Counted from the first letter of the stretch, positions 1-6,196 are shown. The stretch: 6,437 bases of DNA from an uncultured Pirellulaceae bacterium (GCA_947259675.1 CAMYNE010000124.1:1-6437), one strand, 5' to 3'. Notes: generated from the letters alone by a model not told the origin. Numbers and translations are program-made.

Positions 1-1206
1 TCCGTTCTGTTGAAATACATACGCCTCCGGCCCGTCCCGAAAAACGGCCGCTGCCGGGAGGACGATTACGTTTTTCATTTCTTCAACTGGAACTTGAATC
101 CTGACCCGTTGTCCAGGTCGAAAACGCCAAACAACAAATGGCCGTCCATCCTTTTCGTAAGAGCGTGACTGATTGCTCAGCGGAATAAAGAAGTCAAAAG
201 TTCGGCTGTCGGGGTCGGTCGTGTTCGCCAAATGTCGAATCTCGAACGACTGTTCCAGCTTGGGCCAATCTTGAGCCATATCTTCTGTAAATTCGACATC
301 GACTATCCATCCATTTTCCGCTGCCTTGGCCAGATTCGACGCTTCTTTTTTGAACGCATAGCCCTTGATGTACAACGAGTTGTGATTCGCCAGTACCGCC
401 AGTAACTCGCCAGCGGCAACTTGTTGTCCCAAGTCGACTTTGAGGGCTTGAATTTCAAAAAAAGAAGCGATCGCCCGATCGTCCTCATCGGGAGAGCCCG
501 TCGACGTTGATTCACCGTTTGTTTCGGCGGATTCTGGAGCCAGCACGTCGATCGTAGTCAAAAACTCTCCCTCTTCAATTCGTTCAATTTGAACCGGAAG
601 CAGTCCGCGGGTCGACAAGTCTTGCCGATGGGCGTCAATCAACGCCTGTTGACGCCTGATTTGTTGGTTGAGTTCCAAAACTCGTTTTCCAGGTATGACA
701 CCTGACTTCGCCAATTCGCTGATTCTCGTAATCTCCTTGTTGAGGATTTCCGTCTCACGAATCGCCTTGAACAAATCCGATTGCGTTTTCTGCAAGTATT
801 CACTCACCAAACGAAGCGTAAACAGTTTCTCTCCAGGTTGGATAATGTCGCCCTCAAACGCATGGACTTGAGTCACAACCCCAGCGACAGGAGAGGTGAT
901 GCCGCGATCGGTAACTCCCGGACGTTCGACGATCACTCCGGGAATCTGAATTTTTCGCCAGTAAGACTCGATCGACACCGGCTTGGAAACCAAACCTAGA
1001 TTGGCCCGGGCCTGGGGGCTCAGCTTCAATACTTTGGGTTCTTCGGTCAAAGGACTGTTTTCCTGCGCAATTTCGTTTGGGCCGCTGTTCTGGTTCAACA
1101 GCGGAAGCCAAATGTCGCGACTGAAGTACGCCCCCAACCCGATGCCGACGACGACAACCAGATAAGCAACGGTGCGCAACAGTTTGCCACTAATCTTTAT
1201 GGGCAT
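1..1206 (-). CDS. RND efflux periplasmic adaptor (HlyD/CusB type), C-terminus cut by the window edge
   Basis: An open frame of 402 codons runs without a stop to the window edge. The start chosen is the ATG at 1206, which has GAGGA 8 nt upstream; an in-frame ATG at 1221, directly after a TGA, lacks a good ribosome site. Residues 11-28 form one hydrophobic N-terminal anchor. A first lipoyl/barrel-sandwich half lies at about 102-131 (ITSPVAGVV, then EGDIIQPGEKLFTL). A charged alpha-hairpin follows at about 135-198. The second lipoyl half at about 251-282 has DLGQQVAAGELLAVL, and beta-barrel and membrane-proximal segments follow. Family members link an inner-membrane RND pump to an outer-membrane channel in the periplasm. 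An acidic, Ser/Thr-rich stretch at 222-248 interrupts the second lipoyl half. The His-rich neighbour upstream suggests a metal substrate, an inference only. The missing end should hold the last of the membrane-proximal domain, followed by the pump gene. Confidence 0.88.
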   Translation of the reverse strand, partial: MPIKISGKLLRTVAYLVVVVGIGLGAYFSRDIWLPLLNQNSGPNEIAQENSPLTEEPKVLKLSPQARANLGLVSKPVSIESYWRKIQIPGVIVERPGVTDRGITSPVAGVVTQVHAFEGDIIQPGEKLFTLRLVSEYLQKTQSDLFKAIRETEILNKEITRISELAKSGVIPGKRVLELNQQIRRQQALIDAHRQDLSTRGLLPVQIERIEEGEFLTTIDVLAPESAETNGESTSTGSPDEDDRAIASFFEIQALKVDLGQQVAAGELLAVLANHNSLYIKGYAFKKEASNLAKAAENGWIVDVEFTEDMAQDWPKLEQSFEIRHLANTTDPDSRTFDFFIPLSNQSRSYEKDGRPFVVWRFRPGQRVRIQVPVEEMKNVIVLPAAAVFRDGPEAYVFQQNG

Positions 1207-1214
1207 TGGTGATG

Positions 1215-1219
1215 TCCTC
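1215..1219 (-). promoter_or_regulatory. Shine-Dalgarno site of the RND adaptor
   Basis: GAGGA on the minus strand lies 8 nt before the ATG at 1206. It decides between this start and the in-frame ATG five codons upstream, which overlaps the site and has no purine-rich sequence of its own. Confidence 0.6.
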
Positions 1220-1329
1220 ATTCACATTGGCAGCCTGTGCAACAGACTGCTTGCTCTCGTCGAAATGAAAAGGTGAAGGGCGATCGGGCCTTTCAAACAG
1301 ATAGCAAGTCCATTAGAAGATGACTGCTG

Positions 1330-1836
1330 CTAAACGAGCAAAGTGCAAACTTGCAGATAAGTGGCACATGAATAGGGCAAGAATGAGCCCGCCCGGAATG
1401 TTCGGACCCGATGGCCAGGACTGGTAACTTGCCGCACGCGATCGAGATTGCAAACAGAAGCGTTCGAAGATTTCTCGAGCGTTATTTTGCCAGACAGATT
1501 TTGAATCGTCGTTTGTTCACCGATAAAAACCACATCGCCATCGTGATCCGCAGGACTGGTGTTGAAATCCAAATTGGAATTCAGGTCATTGGATGGTCTT
1601 GCGCTCGAATGCTCAGTCGCATCGGTGTCGTAGCCATGATGATGCCCGTGCGAATGGTGCTGACCAGAATGGTGCTCGTGAGAATGGTGCTCGTGAGAAT
1701 GGTCCAATAAATGAAGGTGAGCTCGAGCCGAAAAGTCGCATGTTCCAGAGTCATTGTGTGCATGCGCGCAACACACCGCCGCTTGGTTAGCAAGCAGGGC
1801 CGGAACGAGCAACAAACATACGATTCGACGGATCAT
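1330..1836 (-). CDS. secreted histidine-rich protein, putative metal-binding partner of the efflux system
   Basis: A 168-residue protein starting at the ATG at 1836; a TTG at 1854 would add six residues (LGIPET) and is less likely. Residues 1-20 form a signal peptide: MIRR, a hydrophobic core (IVCLLLVPALLA), then small residues. Cleavage near 17-24 would leave Cys22, Cys23 and Cys33 at or near the mature N-terminus. Residues 40-67 contain about 15 histidines among Ser, Glu and Gly, in repeats such as HSHEHHSHEHH. Three further cysteines lie in the C-terminal third (SVCNLD, YSCATY, QVCTLL). It resembles no enzyme I know. The composition suggests binding of transition metals such as zinc, copper, nickel or cobalt outside the cytoplasm. 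It precedes the RND adaptor by 123 bp on the same strand, so a role in metal capture, buffering or sensing for that pump is inferred. Small His-rich proteins beside metal efflux genes are common in planctomycetes. Confidence 0.75.
   Translation of the reverse strand: MIRRIVCLLLVPALLANQAAVCCAHAHNDSGTCDFSARAHLHLLDHSHEHHSHEHHSGQHHSHGHHHGYDTDATEHSSARPSNDLNSNLDFNTSPADHDGDVVFIGEQTTIQNLSGKITLEKSSNASVCNLDRVRQVTSPGHRVRTFRAGSFLPYSCATYLQVCTLLV
1652..1705. repeat. 15-bp tandem repeat encoding the His-rich tract
   Basis: The plus strand shows three consecutive 15-nt units, at 1652-1666 (gaatggtgctgacca), 1667-1681 and 1682-1696 (both gaatggtgctcgtga), followed by a partial unit at 1697-1705. The length is a multiple of three, so each unit adds five residues (about SHEHH) to the minus-strand protein without shifting its frame. 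Units two and three are identical, which points to recent slippage or duplication. Confidence 0.85.
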
Positions 1837-1887
1837 TGTCTCGGGAATGCCCAAAAATGTGGATAATGTGCTGTTTAGCTTAGAATA

Positions 1888-1915
1888 ACTATAGCACCCT
1901 CTAGCCGATCGACAA
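1888..1915 (-). promoter_or_regulatory. candidate sigma70-type promoter of the His-rich protein/adaptor unit
   Basis: On the minus strand TTGTCG (1915-1910, 4 of 6 to the -35 consensus) and TATAGT (1893-1888, 5 of 6 to the -10 consensus) are separated by 16 nt. Transcription would start near 1880 and give a leader of about 45 nt before the ATG at 1836. No recognisable CueR, CsoR or Zur-type operator overlaps it, so metal control cannot be read from the sequence. Confidence 0.35.
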
Positions 1916-2310
1916 ACAGACTTGTCGCAATATCCGGTACCAGTCCAATTACCGTGCTAAGTCCGCAGGGCGATAAGACCCAACTCCCGCACAATTCTAT
2001 AGCGGACTCTTAACCGCAAGAAAACGCGGGATGAGCGTGATGACTTGTGATACTTTGGAGTTAAATCATGTTGCCCAACATCTCACGAATCGGATTACGA
2101 AAAGATCTTTCTGGCGTTGCCCGGTAAGGCTGGTACTCAAAACTTGCCCCGCAGAGTGACGAATACGGTTAACCATGCAACGCCTGAGGGCAAGCTCAGT
2201 TTCGACGCGCCTTCGCTAGCAAAAGTTCTCGCAACGTAGGTCACGGGCTCGAATATCGGATAAATGGCCTTAATAAAATCGGTATCGATCGCTATTTTCT
2301 CGGGTCAGCA

Positions 2311-2327
2311 GCACAGATGATCTGCGC
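2311..2327. repeat. imperfect inverted repeat upstream of the MBOAT gene
   Basis: The arms gcacagat and atctgcgc flank a single central g, with one mismatch in eight pairs. The element ends 36 nt before the MBOAT start codon, a place suited to an operator or a leader hairpin. No regulator family can be assigned. Confidence 0.35.
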
Positions 2328-2363
2328 CCAAAATAATCGCTGCCAAACCATGGATGGTCAAAG

Positions 2364-3791
2364 ATGGCGTTCTGCGAGTTGCGATTCTTTGTTTTCTTTT
2401 TGGTCGTTTTCTCGACGTATTGGATTCTGCGCCGAAACACGTTGCGCAAAAGTTGGCTGTTGATTTGCAGCTATGCGTTCTACGCAGCCTGGGATTGGCG
2501 ATTCCTGACACTGATTTTGTTGTCAACCGCTGTCGACTACTTGGCGGCGATCGGTTTGGCCAAATCGAATCGTCTCCTCAACAGGCGAATTTTGTTGGGG
2601 GCGAGTTTGATAACGAATCTCGGATTGCTCGGGTTCTTCAAATACTTTGGGTTTTTTGTTGATTCAGCGCAGGAGCTGATGAGTGTTCTGGGACTTCCGT
2701 TCAACACGCAAACGTTCAATATCATTTTGCCGGTAGGCATCAGCTTTTATACGTTTCAAACACTTAGTTACACGATTGACGTCTATCGTGGCAAAATAAC
2801 GCCGACGCGAAACCTGCTGGATTTTGCCTTGTTTGTTTGCTTCTTTCCACAATTGGTGGCAGGACCGATTGTACGTGCCCGCAGCTTTTTGCCTCAGCTG
2901 GACCGGATCAAGCGCTGGAGTTGGTCGCGAACGCAACTTGGAATGCAATATTTCATTTTAGGTTTGTTTAAAAAACTGGCGATCGCCGATCGAATGGCTT
3001 ACTATTGCGATCCAGTTTTCGCCGACGTTGGTCAATTCGATACGGGATCGTTATGGATGGCAGCGGTCGCATTTACAATCCAAGTCTACTGCGATTTCTC
3101 GGGTTATTCGGACATGGCAATTGGAACCGCCAACTTGTTGGGATATCGTCTGACCAAAAACTTCCAGATGCCGTTGGCAGCTGCGAACATTACCGATTTT
3201 TGGCGTCGTTGGCATATCTCGCTTTCGAGTTGGGTCCGTGATTACGTTTACTTTCCGCTAGGCGGGAGTCGTTACGGTCAATGGATTACGAATCGAAATC
3301 TAATTGTCACGCTCACGTTGATTGGGTTTTGGCACGGCGCCGCGTGGACATTCGTTTTGTTCGGCCTTGTCCAGGGTCTGATGCTCGTGATTCATGGTCA
3401 TTTTCGCAGGTTTTGCAGCGGCAGGCCTCGGTTGAATTCGTGGCTGAAGACAGGATCGGGAACAAGGTTACGGATCGGGCTCACCTTTTTTAGTTTCTGT
3501 TCGACGCTCGTGATATTTCGTGCCAATTCGATCGGCGACGCGTTTTTGATGCTCAAGCAAATGTTCAGTGCTGTCGAAGGTAGCGGCGTACCGATGAACG
3601 AACGCGGATTCTGGTACGCGCTCGCAATTGTGTTTGTGGCACACTGGATCGGTCACCACCAAACGGCTTTTGTACGAATGTTGGACTGCCTACCTTCGCC
3701 AGTTCGAGGATTCGGTTACGCGAGTATTTTTACCCTAGCCTTAGTATTGTCACCCGAGATCGACAAGGCATTCATTTATTTCCAGTTTTGA
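2364..3791 (+). CDS. MBOAT family membrane O-acyltransferase (AlgI/DltB-like)
   Basis: A 475-residue polytopic membrane protein, close to the length of AlgI-type proteins. Family motifs in order are PVGISFYTFQTLSYTIDVYRG region at 123-143, FPQLVAGPIVR at 161-171, QVYCDFSGYSDMAIG at 240-254, NFQMP at 266-270, DFWRRWHISLSSW starting at 278 (His284), FPLGGSR at 297-303, and GFWHGAAW at 321-328 with the conserved active-site His324. It ends in IYFQF, typical of the AlgI group. Such proteins take an acyl group, usually acetyl, from a cytoplasmic donor and pass it across the inner membrane to modify an exopolysaccharide, wall polymer or other glycan. The ATG at 2364 is the only sensible start in frame; its ribosome site is weak. 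The SGNH-like gene follows after 4 bp, so the two are almost certainly cotranscribed. There are no alginate or cellulose genes here, so the acceptor glycan is unknown. Confidence 0.93.
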   Translation: MAFCELRFFVFFLVVFSTYWILRRNTLRKSWLLICSYAFYAAWDWRFLTLILLSTAVDYLAAIGLAKSNRLLNRRILLGASLITNLGLLGFFKYFGFFVDSAQELMSVLGLPFNTQTFNIILPVGISFYTFQTLSYTIDVYRGKITPTRNLLDFALFVCFFPQLVAGPIVRARSFLPQLDRIKRWSWSRTQLGMQYFILGLFKKLAIADRMAYYCDPVFADVGQFDTGSLWMAAVAFTIQVYCDFSGYSDMAIGTANLLGYRLTKNFQMPLAAANITDFWRRWHISLSSWVRDYVYFPLGGSRYGQWITNRNLIVTLTLIGFWHGAAWTFVLFGLVQGLMLVIHGHFRRFCSGRPRLNSWLKTGSGTRLRIGLTFFSFCSTLVIFRANSIGDAFLMLKQMFSAVEGSGVPMNERGFWYALAIVFVAHWIGHHQTAFVRMLDCLPSPVRGFGYASIFTLALVLSPEIDKAFIYFQF

Positions 3792-3795
3792 CCCC

Positions 3796-4896
3796 ATGAC
3801 AACGATTTCCCGAACTCAAGATCCCGTTGAAAACAGGCAGCGAAGACAATCCCGAACAAAACGGGCGAATGTCTTCTGGGCGATTGGATGGTTTTTACTC
3901 CTTCAAATCAGTCTGGCCGCTGGTATCCAGACCCGGATGATCAAGTTGGACGATGGCACGACATACGCTGCCAAGGCAGAGCGTTTTCGACAACAGCTTA
4001 ATTTTGTCAATGACGACCCGTTTATCGCCTTAGCATTCGGCAGTTCACGGATCATGAATGGATTCGACGCCGGCAGCCTGGTTAAGCCAATCAGCGAAGT
4101 AGTGGGTCGCCGAACGGTCGCCTACAATTTCGGGATATCCGGTTGTGGCAATATCTATTCATACCTGGCACTGGAAAAACTACTCGCCGAGGGAATCACG
4201 CCTGACCTGGTGTTAGTCGAAGTCTACCCGATCTTTCTGGTCAAGGGTGCGGAACGAGAGTGGTTTGAGGCTAATGAAATGCGGTCCAAGAATTTTGAGC
4301 ATACCGAACGATACGGGATCAAAAACGTCACCCGGGCGTGGCACGAGCAGTGGTTAGTACCTTGGCATACGCATCGATTTTGCATTCTGAATCGCTTCGC
4401 GCCGAAGCTATTGCCGATGAAGTTGCGTGAGAACTGGGCACAACAATCGGATCAACATGGCTGGGTCTCGGTCGACAAACCCCTCCAGCCAAAAAGACTG
4501 GAACAACAGGTTAAAGGGTTCGTGAACAACGTGGCTCATTTTAGATTGGGAGGTGATTCGTGCCGTGCGTTGAAAGACACGATTTCTTTATGTCAACAGA
4601 ATAACATCGAGTGTGCACTGGTTTGGATGCCCGAATGCAAAGCGATTCGGGACGGATATCACGCGGAAATGAAATCAGAGATCAATGATCTGCTGGACGA
4701 GGTGCAGCAGGAATTCGCTGTGCAAATTGTCAATGCACGTGACTGGATCGAAGATAGCGGATTTTATGATAGTTGCCACTTAAACCGCGAGGGCGCAATC
4801 CAGTTTACGCAACAACTTTCCAAGCGAGCACTACCGGTATTGTCGACGCGTGCGGTCGCTCGCTCGCGTGGGGACGAATCCACGCGCTTTAGATAG
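3796..4896 (+). CDS. membrane-anchored SGNH-hydrolase-like protein, probable O-acyltransferase partner of the MBOAT protein
   Basis: A 366-residue protein with a basic N-terminus (residues 14-23 rich in Arg and Lys), one transmembrane segment at about 25-44, and a predicted extracytoplasmic domain. Degenerate SGNH blocks are visible: AFGSSRIMNGFD at 80-91, where GSS replaces the classical GDS and Ser84 is the likely nucleophile; NFGISGCGN at 111-119, the block II glycine region; and DSCHLNREGA at 325-334, giving the Asp325-x-x-His328 pair. This layout matches AlgJ/AlgX-like and DUF1574-like partners of MBOAT proteins, which place the acyl group on a glycan outside the cytoplasm. It starts 4 bp after the MBOAT stop codon with no Shine-Dalgarno site, so translational coupling is likely. 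The Arg-rich tail (about 350-366) is encoded by an inverted repeat and may not belong to the fold. Hydrolase instead of transferase activity remains possible. Confidence 0.82.
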   Translation: MTTISRTQDPVENRQRRQSRTKRANVFWAIGWFLLLQISLAAGIQTRMIKLDDGTTYAAKAERFRQQLNFVNDDPFIALAFGSSRIMNGFDAGSLVKPISEVVGRRTVAYNFGISGCGNIYSYLALEKLLAEGITPDLVLVEVYPIFLVKGAEREWFEANEMRSKNFEHTERYGIKNVTRAWHEQWLVPWHTHRFCILNRFAPKLLPMKLRENWAQQSDQHGWVSVDKPLQPKRLEQQVKGFVNNVAHFRLGGDSCRALKDTISLCQQNNIECALVWMPECKAIRDGYHAEMKSEINDLLDEVQQEFAVQIVNARDWIEDSGFYDSCHLNREGAIQFTQQLSKRALPVLSTRAVARSRGDESTRFR

Positions 4897-4900
4897 CGAC
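4855..4900 (+). repeat. nested inverted repeat across the stop codon of the SGNH gene, possible terminator
   Basis: A perfect 7-bp stem, cgcgtgg (4865-4871) with ccacgcg (4880-4886), closes an 8-nt loop. Outside it gtcgct (4855-4860) pairs with agcgac (4895-4900). The hairpin lies in the last codons and includes the tag stop at 4894-4896. Only three T residues follow the inner stem, so it is a poor classical terminator but could stabilise the transcript end. Confidence 0.45.
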
Positions 4901-4990
4901 GTTCCGCCGGTTGCCCATGGTAACAGAGTCTCATCTCGATCGATGCGCGCCGATAATGCGGCTTGACCCATCGTGCAAGAAAATGGGACT

Positions 4991-5016
4991 CGCGCAAAGA
5001 CGCTAAGCCGCAGAGA
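4991..5016. repeat. degenerate copy of the dispersed intergenic repeat that translates as SRKDAKPQR
   Basis: Three 8-nt units with the pattern cgc followed by purines lie at 4993-5000 (cgcaaaga), 5001-5008 (cgctaagc) and 5009-5016 (cgcagaga). Read from 4963 they give the peptide DSRKDAKPQR. Peptides of the SRKDAKxQR type are well known as spurious proteins from short intergenic repeats scattered through planctomycetes and many other bacteria. The repeat's function is unknown. Confidence 0.6.
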
Positions 5017-5239
5017 AATCACTCGAAAGACTGTGCGACTCAGTGGTTTCGGGCGAGAATCTCTTTAATAAGTTGTGCCATTACAAGCGAATCCAAGAAA
5101 TCCCTTTCGCAACCGTTGCATTTTGACAAAAATCCTCGTCACACCCTGCCTCGCAACTTCGATGTTCGTACCCCGACAGTTTTGCGTTAACCGCGATTGT
5201 CCGTTACGATATCCGGCACGAATCAAGACAATCCGTTTA

Positions 5240-5277
5240 ATCCAACAGCCGACGTAACATCCAACAGCCGACGTAAC
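5240..5277. repeat. perfect 19-bp tandem direct repeat upstream of the methyltransferase
   Basis: The unit atccaacagccgacgtaac occurs twice with no spacer, at 5240-5258 and 5259-5277, and ends 43 bp before the start codon. Both copies are identical. It could be a doubled regulator site, a piece of a dispersed repeat or a recent duplication. Confidence 0.9.
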
Positions 5278-5306
5278 GCAAAACAGTTTGTTTTAACTGG
5301 CTGGGC

Positions 5307-5312
5307 AGGAGA
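5307..5312 (+). promoter_or_regulatory. Shine-Dalgarno site of the methyltransferase
   Basis: AGGAGA lies 8 nt before the ATG at 5321. It is the best ribosome site on the plus strand of this window and fixes the start. Confidence 0.75.
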
Positions 5313-5320
5313 ATAGAAAA

Positions 5321-6196
5321 ATGACGCAATTGAATCCCTTGTACGACGAAATCCAGGCGGTTTACGATGATGATCACTCGACGGACTTGATGGAGCTTTT
5401 TCTCGATCCGACGCTGTTGTATAGCTGCGCCTATTTCGAGCGTGATGACATGACGCTGGAAGAGGCTCAGTATGCAAAACTCGATCTGTCGCTGAGCAAA
5501 TGCGATTTGAAGCCTGGTCAAACGTTGCTGGAAGTCGGTTGTGGCTGGGGCGCGTGTGCGTTTCGTGCCGCGGAAAAGTATGGCGTCAATGTTATCGGGC
5601 TGACGCTTAGCGAAGACCAAGCTGCCTACTGTCGCGAGAAAATGAAGGGCCTGCCGGAGGGTTCAGGGAATGTCGAAATCCGGCTCCAGGGATGGGAAGA
5701 ATTCAATGAATCGGTCGACCGCGTCATCAGCATCGCGGCCTTCGAACATTTTCCGCGCGATCGTCATCAGATGTTCTTTGAAAAATGCATTGCCGTAATG
5801 CCGGATGACGGCCAGATGCTGCTCCATTGCATTGTGGCCTACAACTATGCGAACCTGAAGAAAAAGAATATCGAGCTGACACATGAAAATATCCTGTTTG
5901 CCAAGTTCATTAACCGTGAGATTTTTCCTGGCGGTAAAGTGCACGATCCAGACGAGATCATTGAGTCCGCCGAAGCTGCGGGTATGACGGTCTTGAAAAC
6001 GCAATCCCTGGGGCCGGATTACGCCCGGACGCTGGATATCTGGGCGGAAAACCTGCAAGCCAATAAACGAGAAGCGATCGAATTGAAGTCACAGGAAGTT
6101 TACGATCGCTTTATGAAATACCTGACTGGATGCGCCGAGCACTTCCGCAGCGGGCACGTCGATCTGATCCAGTTTACGCTGCGAGTTCCAAATTGA
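5321..6196 (+). CDS. SAM-dependent cyclopropane fatty acid/mycolic acid synthase-like methyltransferase
   Basis: A 291-residue soluble protein matching the mycobacterial CmaA/PcaA group in length and nearly throughout its sequence; it lacks the N-terminal domain of E. coli Cfa. YSCAYFERDDMTLEEAQ at 34-50 is almost the mycobacterial sequence. LLEVGCGWG at 69-77 is the S-adenosylmethionine-binding motif I, and VIGLTLSEDQA (91-101), AAFEHF (139-144), INREIFPGG (197-205) and YDRFMKYLTGCAEHFR (261-276) follow as in that family. By alignment from memory with CmaA1, the bicarbonate-site residues are all kept: Cys36, Ile138, Glu142, His169 and Tyr234. The family transfers the SAM methyl group to a cis double bond of a lipid acyl chain, giving a cyclopropane or a methyl branch. 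Near the N-terminus the mycobacterial HYD is VYD, followed by a two-residue insertion. The gene appears monocistronic. The substrate cannot be read here; mycolic acids are unlikely in this organism, so phospholipid chains are the natural guess. Confidence 0.92.
   Translation: MTQLNPLYDEIQAVYDDDHSTDLMELFLDPTLLYSCAYFERDDMTLEEAQYAKLDLSLSKCDLKPGQTLLEVGCGWGACAFRAAEKYGVNVIGLTLSEDQAAYCREKMKGLPEGSGNVEIRLQGWEEFNESVDRVISIAAFEHFPRDRHQMFFEKCIAVMPDDGQMLLHCIVAYNYANLKKKNIELTHENILFAKFINREIFPGGKVHDPDEIIESAEAAGMTVLKTQSLGPDYARTLDIWAENLQANKREAIELKSQEVYDRFMKYLTGCAEHFRSGHVDLIQFTLRVPN

Larger units (their letters stand above)
1837..2363. other. divergent intergenic region between the His-rich gene and the MBOAT gene
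   Basis: This 527 bp gap contains no convincing gene. It should hold promoters in both directions; a candidate exists only for the minus side (1888-1915). Two small symmetrical elements are visible: a 14-nt palindrome at 2068-2081 (atgttg, cc, caacat) and an imperfect inverted repeat at 2311-2327. Short open frames at 2031-2159 (42 codons) and 2068-2127 (19 codons, with GGAG 7 nt upstream) show no recognisable protein. No tRNA, riboswitch or clear terminator was seen. Confidence 0.6.
4897..5320. other. intergenic region between the SGNH gene and the methyltransferase
   Basis: This 424 bp gap has no credible gene. It holds a degenerate copy of a widespread intergenic repeat at 4991-5016, a 19-bp tandem duplication at 5240-5277 and a ribosome site at 5307-5312. 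A weak promoter-like pair, TTGCGT (5182-5187) and TACGAT (5205-5210) with 17 nt between, could serve the methyltransferase but is only 3 of 6 and 4 of 6 to consensus. The 75-codon TTG-started frame at 4963-5190 is a product of the repeat. Confidence 0.6.

Noticed and set aside
854..1111. Minus-strand open frame of 85 codons
   Set aside because: It overlaps the adaptor gene in another frame; the adaptor frame runs 402 codons with family motifs.
1411..1710. Plus-strand open frame of 99 codons opposite the His-rich gene
   Set aside because: Its repetitive MVL/VRM sequence is the antisense of the His-codon repeat; the minus frame has a signal peptide and sensible composition.
2068..2127. Plus-strand open frame of 19 codons with GGAG 7 nt upstream, a possible leader peptide
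   Set aside because: It is very short and about 240 bp from the next gene; no attenuator structure or run of a single amino acid was seen.
2031..2159. Plus-strand open frame of 42 codons beginning at an ATG
   Set aside because: No clear ribosome site, no recognisable domain, and it lies in a region that looks non-coding.
4897..4980. Rho-independent terminator after the MBOAT/SGNH operon
   Set aside because: No stem followed by a T-run is present downstream of the stop codon; the only strong stem lies across the stop codon and has a poor T-tract.
4963..5190. Plus-strand open frame of 75 codons starting with TTG
   Set aside because: Its N-terminal part is the translated intergenic repeat (SRKDAKPQR), a known source of spurious proteins, and the rest shows no coding character.
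5182..5210. Promoter for the methyltransferase (TTGCGT, 17 nt, TACGAT)
   Set aside because: Matches of 3 of 6 and 4 of 6 are expected by chance in a region of this size; it is mentioned only in the intergenic entry.
5237..5620. Minus-strand open frame of 127 codons overlapping the methyltransferase start
   Set aside because: It is antisense to a strongly recognised family gene and has no recognisable motif of its own.
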